A stretch of DNA of 33,000 nt from Rubrobacter sp. (GTDB taxonomy: Bacteria > Actinomycetota > Rubrobacteria > Rubrobacterales > Rubrobacteraceae). This document shows, in pieces, positions 26,551-33,000 of this stretch; positions within the stretch are counted from its first letter, which is position 1, and each line of letters begins with the position of its first letter. The stretch covers positions 1 through 33,000 of the forward strand of contig JACDAJ010000098.1 of assembly GCA_013695475.1 (NCBI GenBank). Direction: 5' to 3'. The position numbers were made by a program, and so were the translations under genes. The notes beneath the pieces were generated by a model, which ran no database searches, had not been told where the DNA came from, and saw only the letters and a program-made list of their open reading frames with translations.

Positions 26551-27059
26551 TATTTCTCCTCTCCGCAGCCGGGGGACCCGAAAGCGACTCCGAATCCCTC
26601 CGCGAGGAGTTTGAGACCCTTCAAAAACGCCTCGGCCTCTTCGTCGGTGAGGGAGGCGAACGTGCTTTCAAGCCTCTCTTTGCGGCTCTCGACGATCCTC
26701 CGGGCTATGTCGTGCATTTGCGGCACATAGTCAACGAGGACGACGCGACGGTCTTTTTCGTCGGGTCTTCTTTCGACCATGCCGTGCTCGACGAGGCGAT
26801 CCACGAGTTGCGTCGCCGCCGGGGGAGATACCCCGACCGACTCGGCGAGATGCCCGACGGAGCGCGGCCCTTTGGCGAGCGAGATGAGAATTTGAACGTG
26901 TCCCACCGAGATGCTCCCACCGACCCCCTCGACCGGGAATTCGTGGCCGACTATCTCCTCGATCTCCGCCATCTCCTTCGGCCACGGACGACCGAGCCCC
27001 CGACTCAATGCCGGAAGCAAAAGCAAAACCTCGTCGAAAATGAGATCCCGGTTCATCAT
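26550..27059 (-). CDS. MarR family transcriptional regulator
   Basis: wHTH: VGHVQILISLAKGPRSVGHLAESVGVSPPAATQLVDRLVEHGMVERRPDEKDRRVVLV. Stop overlaps the RND start (TAATG). Confidence 0.92.
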   Translation of the reverse strand: MMNRDLIFDEVLLLLPALSRGLGRPWPKEMAEIEEIVGHEFPVEGVGGSISVGHVQILISLAKGPRSVGHLAESVGVSPPAATQLVDRLVEHGMVERRPDEKDRRVVLVDYVPQMHDIARRIVESRKERLESTFASLTDEEAEAFLKGLKLLAEGFGVAFGSPGCGEEK

Positions 27060-27068
27060 CCTCCGTAA

Positions 27069-27090
27069 ATTGTTTAAGCAGCTTATCTAA
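27069..27090. promoter_or_regulatory. Candidate MarR operator upstream of the MarR-RND operon
   Basis: TTGTTTAAGC-AGCTTATCTAA imperfect inverted repeat (TAAGC-A-GCTTA core), 10 bp upstream of the marR start. Confidence 0.4.
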
Positions 27091-27151
27091 ATCGCGGAGA
27101 GTTTATACGACGGCTCGGGATGTGTCGAAGGTTTCGGTTAATATCCGTGGC

Positions 27152-28138
27152 ATGAAGAGAATTATGAGATCGAGGATAGCGAAGGCTTCGGTGGCGAGCG
27201 TGGCCGCCGTCGGGGCGATGGCGGCGTGGAACAAGAAATTGGAAGGCGGCGGAGAGAAGCTCGTCAGCCGACTGGCGGGCGGCGAGGTTCATTATTATCG
27301 GTGGCGCGGGGGCGGGCGGGGCGGTGGCGACGTCGCGTACAGCGTCGAGGGCGAGGGGACGCCTTTGCTCATGGTGCATGGGATATACGCCGGGGCTTCC
27401 TCGTTCGAGTTCCGGAAGAACTTCGATGCGTTGTCGGAGGAATTCCGGGTGTACGCGCTCGATCTCCTCGGGTGCGGGCTTTCCGAGAAGCCGCGCCGGG
27501 GGTATGCGCCGGAGGATGTATCCGCGCAAATAGAGGACTTCGCGAGGGAGGAAATTGGAAAGCCGACGCACCTCGTCGCAAGCTCGCTCTCCGCCGCGCT
27601 CTCGATGCCGACGCTCGTCAAAAACCCACGCCTCTTCAAAGAACTCGTCTTTATATGCCCGACGGGATACCGGACGCTCGACCGTCCGTCGGGGCGTCTC
27701 GGAGACGCGGTTTATGGGGCGTTCGAGACCCCGGTTCTCGGGGATTCGCTTTACCACGCGCTCGCGTCGCGGCGGAGCATACGTTTCTATCTCGAACGGA
27801 CGGCATATTATGACCCGGCCTTCGTCACCGATGAACTCGTCGAGGAATACCATCGGGCGAGCCACGGTCGCGGGGCGAGGCATCTCCCGGCGGCGTTCGC
27901 TTCGGGGAAACTGAATTTCCCGGTCGCCGGATTTTGGCCGAGGGTTCCGCACCGGACGATGGTTTGCTGGGGGCGGGAGGCGACGGGGGCTTCGTCCATC
28001 GAGGGTATGAAGCCGTTTCTAAATCAAAACCCCCGCACCGCGCCCCGAATCTTCAAAAACGCCGCGCTCCTTCCGCACGACGAGCGGTCGGAGACGTTCA
28101 ACCGCGAGGTCATGGAGTTTTTGACGAGCAAAGGGTGA
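27152..28138 (+). CDS. Alpha/beta hydrolase
   Basis: LLMVHGIYAGASSFEFRKNFDALSEEFRVYALDLLGCGLSEKP; nucleophile region LVASSLSAALS. Confidence 0.88.
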   Translation: MKRIMRSRIAKASVASVAAVGAMAAWNKKLEGGGEKLVSRLAGGEVHYYRWRGGGRGGGDVAYSVEGEGTPLLMVHGIYAGASSFEFRKNFDALSEEFRVYALDLLGCGLSEKPRRGYAPEDVSAQIEDFAREEIGKPTHLVASSLSAALSMPTLVKNPRLFKELVFICPTGYRTLDRPSGRLGDAVYGAFETPVLGDSLYHALASRRSIRFYLERTAYYDPAFVTDELVEEYHRASHGRGARHLPAAFASGKLNFPVAGFWPRVPHRTMVCWGREATGASSIEGMKPFLNQNPRTAPRIFKNAALLPHDERSETFNREVMEFLTSKG

Positions 28139-28162
28139 GGTCGCTCCCTTCGGTCGCTCCGG
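28139..28162. repeat. 24-bp exact copy of the word at 12352-12375
   Basis: GGTCGCTCCCTTCGGTCGCTCCGG immediately after the hydrolase stop TGA (28136-28138). Confidence 0.9.
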
Positions 28163-28320
28163 GAGTCGGGAAAGGCGGAGAACGAAGTTCCCGCATCCGA
28201 AGCATCCTTCCGAGTTGCCGGGAGTTCGTCGGGCGGGGGGCGAAGGTGTCGCTGATGAGGCAGTCGAGAGCGGCTTGGCTCCCGACCCCCGGCGGTTTTC
28301 GGCGAAGACTGAAACCATTT

Positions 28321-28686
28321 TCACTCGTTCTTCGTTATCTCCCATATGCCGCGTTTCGTTTCGTCGGGGTTGGCTGAGAAGTCGGCGGCGGGGTCGTTCG
28401 GCGCGGAGGGTTTGCGGCTTATTTCCTTCACGTCGTCGGAGGAGACGTCGAGGATGATTTCGCCGTCTTCGGTGATTTCGCCGACGTGCGTTATCGGGAC
28501 TCCGAGATCCCGTTTCAACGTCCGGCCCACTACGAAATCGCTGTCGCCGACGGATTTGAGGTTCCCGATCCTCTCTCCGTCGGAGCCTTCGACCTCCGCG
28601 CTGCCGTCGGCGAGAAGCTGCGCGAGAAGCATCGGCCCCTCACCCTCCGAAAATTTTTGACCACGCGGGCCGATATCCTCGCTCAT
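28321..28686 (-). CDS. PRC-barrel/DUF2171-like protein
   Basis: SAEVEGSDGERIGNLKSVGDSDFVVGRTLKRDLGVPITHVGEITEDGEIILDVSSDDV. ATG at 28686 with GGAGG RBS. Confidence 0.55.
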   Translation of the reverse strand: MSEDIGPRGQKFSEGEGPMLLAQLLADGSAEVEGSDGERIGNLKSVGDSDFVVGRTLKRDLGVPITHVGEITEDGEIILDVSSDDVKEISRKPSAPNDPAADFSANPDETKRGIWEITKNE

Positions 28687-28739
28687 TTCGTCCTCCATAA
28701 ATCGCTCGCGAAGATGCTTTACCCGCGATGGGCGGTTCG

Positions 28740-29144
28740 TTATCCGCGCTCGTCCACTATGGCGACCGTGCATCGGGAGACGCACACGAGCTTTCCTTCC
28801 TCGTCTTTTATCTCGATCTGCCACACGTGCGACGTCCGACCCCGATGCACCGGAACTCCGACGGCGGTCAAACTCCCCGACCTCTTCGCCCGGATGTGGT
28901 TCGCGTTGATCTCGGTTCCGAACGCCGTTTTTCCTTCTTCGCAATTCAGCCACGCTCCGGTGCTCGCCACCGATTCGGCGAGCGTCACGCTCACGCCGCC
29001 GTGGAGGTATCCGAGCGGCTGGAGATGGCGTTCGTCAATCGGCATCGTGGCGACGACTCGTTCTTCGGAAAGCTCCGTGAATTCGGCGCCGAGGTCGGCG
29101 GGCATTCCCTTTCTCATGAGGAGTGAGCGATCCACGTTTTTCAT
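28740..29144 (-). CDS. PaaI family hotdog-fold thioesterase
   Basis: PIDERHLQPLGYLHGGVSVTLAESVASTGAWLN...GTEINANHIRAKRSGSLTAVGVPVHRGRTSHVWQIEI. Confidence 0.9.
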   Translation of the reverse strand: MKNVDRSLLMRKGMPADLGAEFTELSEERVVATMPIDERHLQPLGYLHGGVSVTLAESVASTGAWLNCEEGKTAFGTEINANHIRAKRSGSLTAVGVPVHRGRTSHVWQIEIKDEEGKLVCVSRCTVAIVDERG

Positions 29145-29229
29145 AAAGACCTCCGGGTTCGGGTTGCGAGTGCCGAAACGTCCATATGCTATACCGTGAG
29201 GGATCGGAGTTTCACAGACGGAGGTTTTT

Positions 29230-30180
29230 ATGCAGCGCGAGGTGAAGGTGAATCTGGCGAAAGAACTCGGCGTCGAGCCGCTCGGGGTCGGGGCGTGGGC
29301 GTGGGGTACGAAGAATATTTGGGGATACGGACAGGAATACGGGAGAAAGGAAGTCGGCGAAGCCTTCCGGGAGAGCGTCGAAAACGGCGTGAGTTTCATT
29401 GACACGGCGGAGATATATGGAAACGGCGAGTCCGAGAGGATCGTCGGCGAGATGCTCCGCGAGGGCGGCTTTTCACGCGAAACCGTCATCGCGACGAAGT
29501 TCGCTCCGCTTCCGTACCGGATCTCACCGCGTTCGAGCCTCGACGCGCTCGACGCGAGCCTCGTCCGGCTCGGGGTGCCGAGCGTGGATCTCTACCAAAT
29601 CCATTTCAATTCGCCCGTCCCGAACAAAAACGGCCTCCTCGACGCGCTCGCCGAAGCCGTCCACGAAGGCAAAGTCCGCCACGTCGGAGTGAGCAATTAC
29701 AACGCCGACGCGACATACCGAGCGTATGAGAGGTTGGCGAAGCACGGCGTGAAGCTCGCTTCGAATCAAGTTCAATACAGCCTCCTCCACCGCAAACCCG
29801 AGACGAACGGCGTCCTCGATGCGTGCCGCGACCTCGGCGTGACGCTCATCGCATACAGCCCCATCGCGCAAGGACTTTTGACCGGGAAGTATGCTCCCGG
29901 AAACAAACCATCCGGCATGATGCGCCGCTTCGGGAGCGCATTCCGCGAAAGCAATTTGAGGCGCGTCGAACCCGTCGTGGATATTTTGCGTGAGATCGGG
30001 AAGACCCGCGAGCGGGAACCCGCGCAAGTCGCGCTAAATTGGCTCGTCCGAAAAGGAACCATGCCGATTCCGGGCGCGAAGGACGGAAAACAGGCGAGGC
30101 AAAATGCCGCCGCGCTCGGATGGTCGTTGACGAACGAAGAAGTCGAGCGCCTCGACCTCGCGACGCTCGGGTGGCGGTGA
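29230..30180 (+). CDS. Aldo/keto reductase
   Basis: FIDTAEIYGNGESERIVGEML, LDALDASLVRLGVPSVDLYQIH, GKVRHVGVSNY, QVQYSLLHR, IAYSPIAQGLLTGKY. Confidence 0.95.
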   Translation: MQREVKVNLAKELGVEPLGVGAWAWGTKNIWGYGQEYGRKEVGEAFRESVENGVSFIDTAEIYGNGESERIVGEMLREGGFSRETVIATKFAPLPYRISPRSSLDALDASLVRLGVPSVDLYQIHFNSPVPNKNGLLDALAEAVHEGKVRHVGVSNYNADATYRAYERLAKHGVKLASNQVQYSLLHRKPETNGVLDACRDLGVTLIAYSPIAQGLLTGKYAPGNKPSGMMRRFGSAFRESNLRRVEPVVDILREIGKTREREPAQVALNWLVRKGTMPIPGAKDGKQARQNAAALGWSLTNEEVERLDLATLGWR

Positions 30181-30189
30181 GGGAGCTTC

Positions 30190-30492
30190 TCAGCCGGCGA
30201 GCGGTTTCACGGCTCTCGCGATTTCCTCACCGCGCTCCATCTTCGTCATTTCGAGGTCGTAGTGGGATTGGGCGTTGATCCAGTATTCTTCGCTCATCCC
30301 GAAGTATCGTGACAGGCGGAGCGCGGTGTCGGCGGTTATGGATCTCTCACCTTTTACGATCTTGTGCACGCGCATCTGGTCAACGCCCAGTCCTTTCGCC
30401 AGAGCGTATGGCGTGATCCCCATCGGCTCCATGAACTCCTCGCTGAGAAGCTCTCCGGGATGTATGGGCGGGTATATTCTTTCGTCGTTCAT
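30190..30492 (-). CDS. higA: HigA family addiction-module antitoxin (no HigB adjacent)
   Basis: IHPGELLSEEFMEPMGITPYALAKGLGVDQMRVHKIVKGERSITADTALRLSRYFGMSEEYWINAQSHYDLE. ATG at 30492 with AAGGAGA RBS. Confidence 0.9.
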   Translation of the reverse strand: MNDERIYPPIHPGELLSEEFMEPMGITPYALAKGLGVDQMRVHKIVKGERSITADTALRLSRYFGMSEEYWINAQSHYDLEMTKMERGEEIARAVKPLAG

Positions 30493-30511
30493 GACTTTCT
30501 CCTTCGCCAAA

Positions 30512-31228
30512 TCAAAGTTTCTTGGAAAGCTCGACGAAATTCTCCGCGACGATGTCTATGGAAGAGTCCGGCTCCTCGGCCTCTCCGCCAACGCCGAACT
30601 CGTCGGGACGCTTCACATACGCAGTTTTCAGGCCGCATTCCTTCGCGGCGAGGAGGTCGCTCACATGCGCGGCGACCATCATGGTTTCTTCCGGCGCGAA
30701 GTCGAAGAGGCCGGGCATGAGAAGGTACGTCTCCGGGTCGGGCTTATAACGGTGGATCGTCTCCGCCGAAAGGACGACATCCCACGGAAGCCCCGCCCGC
30801 TTCGCCATGTTCACAAGAAGCGAAATATTCCCGTTCGAGAGCGGCGAAATGACGTGGTTTCCTTTCATCTTCCGGAGCCCTTCGACGGAGTCCGGCCACG
30901 GGTCGAGGCGATGCCACGCCCGGTTGAGATGGTCTTTCTCGACCTCGGACAAACCTTCGATCTCGAATTCTTCGAGGAGTTCTTCGAGGGAGGCTCGGTG
31001 GAGGGAGTCGAGGTTCGTCCACTCGACTTCGCCGTTTCTCACCCGCTCCATCGAAGGCTGATATTTCCCCCGCCACTCGTCGGCGAAGGCGTGCCAGTCA
31101 ACGTCGAGGTTCTTTTTTTGGCCGAGTTCTTCGCCCTCGCGAATGACCCCCGCCCGCCAGTCAACGACCGTTCCGAACACGTCGAAGACCATGCCCTTTA
31201 TCTGTGAACCGCTTCTTTCTTTTCCCAT
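30512..31228 (-). CDS. Haloacid dehalogenase type II (HAD superfamily)
   Basis: MVFDVFGTVVDWRAGVIREGEELGQ, SPLSNGNISLLVNMAKRAGLPWDVVLSAE, KPDPETYLLMPGLFDFAPEETMMVAAHVSDLLAAKECGLKTAYVKRP. Confidence 0.92.
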   Translation of the reverse strand: MGKERSGSQIKGMVFDVFGTVVDWRAGVIREGEELGQKKNLDVDWHAFADEWRGKYQPSMERVRNGEVEWTNLDSLHRASLEELLEEFEIEGLSEVEKDHLNRAWHRLDPWPDSVEGLRKMKGNHVISPLSNGNISLLVNMAKRAGLPWDVVLSAETIHRYKPDPETYLLMPGLFDFAPEETMMVAAHVSDLLAAKECGLKTAYVKRPDEFGVGGEAEEPDSSIDIVAENFVELSKKL

Positions 31229-31282
31229 GCTCCGAAGGATGACCGCGGATGCGCTTCGGCGCAAGTTCGTTCGGCGCGAGCC

Positions 31283-31530
31283 GTCACGTTCTTCGGGAGG
31301 ATCTTCGAGGTTCTTCGTTCTTCGAGCCTTCGATGCCGAAGGCTCCGTCGAGGGCGAGTTTTCCGGGGCCGGCGAGGAGGACGACGAGGAAACCCGCGAT
31401 GAGCGCGAGGTCGAGTTCCGCTCCCGCTCCCGCCCCGGCGGTGCGATGAGGTCGACGTTCACCTTCACGAGAGAGATCGCGACCGCGAGGTTTATCGTGA
31501 GGAGAAGGGCGGCGAGGTCGAGAGGGTCGC
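31283..31530 (-). pseudogene. Decayed DoxX-like C-terminal fragment (frameshifted, 5' end missing)
   Basis: Minus strand: LDLAALLLTINLAVAISLVKVNVDLIAP, then in a shifted frame AGAELDLALIAGFLVVLLAGPGKLALDGAFGIEGSKNEEP*, resembling a DoxX C-terminus. Confidence 0.45.
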
Positions 31531-32949
31531 GTGCACGGTGGCGACCTCGACGAAAGGAAAAAGGCCGAGCGTGAGATTCACGAGAGCCACACCCTTCTCA
31601 CGTCCATCATCGAGGGAACGGACGACGCGATCTTCATGAAGGACGAGCACGGCCGGTACCTCATGGTCAATTCCCGCGCCGCCACGCTCCTCGGAAAGCC
31701 CGCCGATGAGGTCATCGGAAAGACCGACGCCGACCTCCTCCCGCCCGACATCGCCTCCCACCTCGCGGAGGCCGACCGCCGGGTCATGGGGGCGGGGGAC
31801 GCACTCACGGTCGAGGAGACTCTCCCGGTGGCGGGCGTTCCGAGGAGCTTCATCACGACGAAGTCGGCGTGCCGCGACCACGAGGGCGAGGTCGCGGGGA
31901 TCATCGGCGTCGCCACGGACATCACCGGACTGAAGGAGACGGAGAAGGCGCTCCGCGAGAGCGAGGCTCTTTACCGGGCCGTCGTCGAGCAAGCCGCCGA
32001 GAACATCTTCCTCGTGGATATGGAGACGAAGCGCATATTTCAGGCGAACGCGGCATTTTACGACTCGCTCGGGTACACCGCCGGGGAGATCGAAAACCTC
32101 ACGCTTTATGACATCGTGGCTCACGACCGCGCGTCCATAGACCGGAACATGGAGCGCATCCTCGAGGCGGGCCGCCTCCATCTCGGGGAGAGGGTTTATT
32201 TGCGGAAGGACGGGACTTTCCTCGAAGTGGAGGTCGGGGCGGCGGCCCTCTCGTATGGCGACGTGGACGCTTTGTGCGTCGTCGCCCACGACATCACCGA
32301 GCGGAAGGATGCCGAATACGCATTGTCCGAGGTTCGGGAGGCCGAGAGAAGGCGGATCGCACGCGATCTCCACGACCTCTCTTTGCAGCATATCGCGAGC
32401 GCGCTCCAGATGATGCAAGCCACGCAGATCGAGGAGAATGTCGGCGACGACTCCGACCTCGGACGGCAAATCTCCGCGCTTCGGGAGGCGGTCCGCGGCC
32501 TCCGGGGCGCGATATACGACCTCCGCCTCGAAGGGGGTCGCCCGTTCGTCCGCTCCATCGAGTCGCTCGTCGAGATGTTCCACCAGCTTTACCCGGAGCG
32601 GGATGCGAAACTGAAAATCTCCGAAGACTTCCCGCCCGACCTCCCGGAGCCGACGAAGACGCAATTGACGCGCGTCGTTCAGGAAGCCCTCACGAACGTC
32701 CGAAGGCACTCGGAGGCGCGTTCCGTGACGGTCGGCCTCGGCCTCTCGGAAGGGTGGATCGAAATCTCCGTCACCGACGACGGGAGCGGCTTCGACCCTT
32801 CGGAGCGCGTGTCGGAGCCTTCGCCGGAGTCCGGGTACGGCGTCGGGCTTTCGGGGATGGAGGAGAGGATGCGAGCCATCGGGGGCGAACTCTCCGTCGA
32901 GAGCGAACCCGGAGCGGGGACGAAGGTTGTCTTCCGCGTCCCTCGGTGA
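31531..32949 (+). CDS. PAS-domain sensor histidine kinase (HisKA_3/NarL-partner type)
   Basis: Two PAS domains; H-box EAERRRIARDLHDLSLQHIASALQ; VVQEALTNVRRHSEA; DDGSGFD; GVGLSGMEERMRAIGG. GTG start at 31531, in-frame TGA about 33 nt upstream. Confidence 0.92.
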   Translation: MHGGDLDERKKAEREIHESHTLLTSIIEGTDDAIFMKDEHGRYLMVNSRAATLLGKPADEVIGKTDADLLPPDIASHLAEADRRVMGAGDALTVEETLPVAGVPRSFITTKSACRDHEGEVAGIIGVATDITGLKETEKALRESEALYRAVVEQAAENIFLVDMETKRIFQANAAFYDSLGYTAGEIENLTLYDIVAHDRASIDRNMERILEAGRLHLGERVYLRKDGTFLEVEVGAAALSYGDVDALCVVAHDITERKDAEYALSEVREAERRRIARDLHDLSLQHIASALQMMQATQIEENVGDDSDLGRQISALREAVRGLRGAIYDLRLEGGRPFVRSIESLVEMFHQLYPERDAKLKISEDFPPDLPEPTKTQLTRVVQEALTNVRRHSEARSVTVGLGLSEGWIEISVTDDGSGFDPSERVSEPSPESGYGVGLSGMEERMRAIGGELSVESEPGAGTKVVFRVPR

Positions 32950-33000
32950 AGCATTTCGTATCGGGTACGGGTGGATGGTTTGCGGCCTTCGCTCGCTTCA

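Noticed and set aside
1-33000. CRISPR array, tRNA, rRNA
   Set aside because: No regularly spaced direct repeats, no cloverleaf with CCA-type end recognised, and no rRNA-like conserved stretches on reading through.

Overview
This 33 kb window is high-GC and looks actinobacterial, possibly Rubrobacter-like (inference only). It is mostly ordinary metabolism, transport and regulation genes with accessory insertions.

Main content, left to right: the C-terminus of a MazF/PemK-type toxin; an IS630-family element inserted exactly at the mazF stop codon; an acidic surface-type protein; a DUF3105 lipoprotein; an MFS transporter; a TauE/SafE permease; a fused two-domain AhbA/AhbB-type siroheme decarboxylase; a family-4 uracil-DNA glycosylase; a TAXI-TRAP transporter; an APC permease; a polar amino-acid ABC transporter interrupted by a DUF433/DUF5615 toxin-antitoxin pair; a DUF4870 protein; a Ser/Thr kinase with a PASTA domain; an M14 carboxypeptidase; a thioredoxin/peroxiredoxin-fold protein without cysteine; a MarR-RND efflux operon; an alpha/beta hydrolase; a PaaI thioesterase; an aldo/keto reductase; a HAD dehalogenase plus an orphan HigA; and a PAS/HisKA_3 histidine kinase.

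Most interesting observations: (1) the DUF433/DUF5615 pair is bracketed by two copies (84 bp, 79/84 identical) of the 3' end of the neighbouring ABC ATPase gene, so it looks like a small islet that reconstitutes the gene end. (2) The IS630 insertion in the mazF stop codon preserves the stop, and the transposase has an A7 -1 frameshift site. (3) Related long palindromes sharing an exact 24-bp word sit right after stop codons. (4) A decayed DoxX-like remnant abuts a histidine kinase that seems to have lost its 5' end. (5) The RND pump has an extra predicted TM pair. I found no clear evidence for a wholly new multi-gene defence system, CRISPR array, rRNA or tRNA. All family calls are from motif recognition, without database searches.
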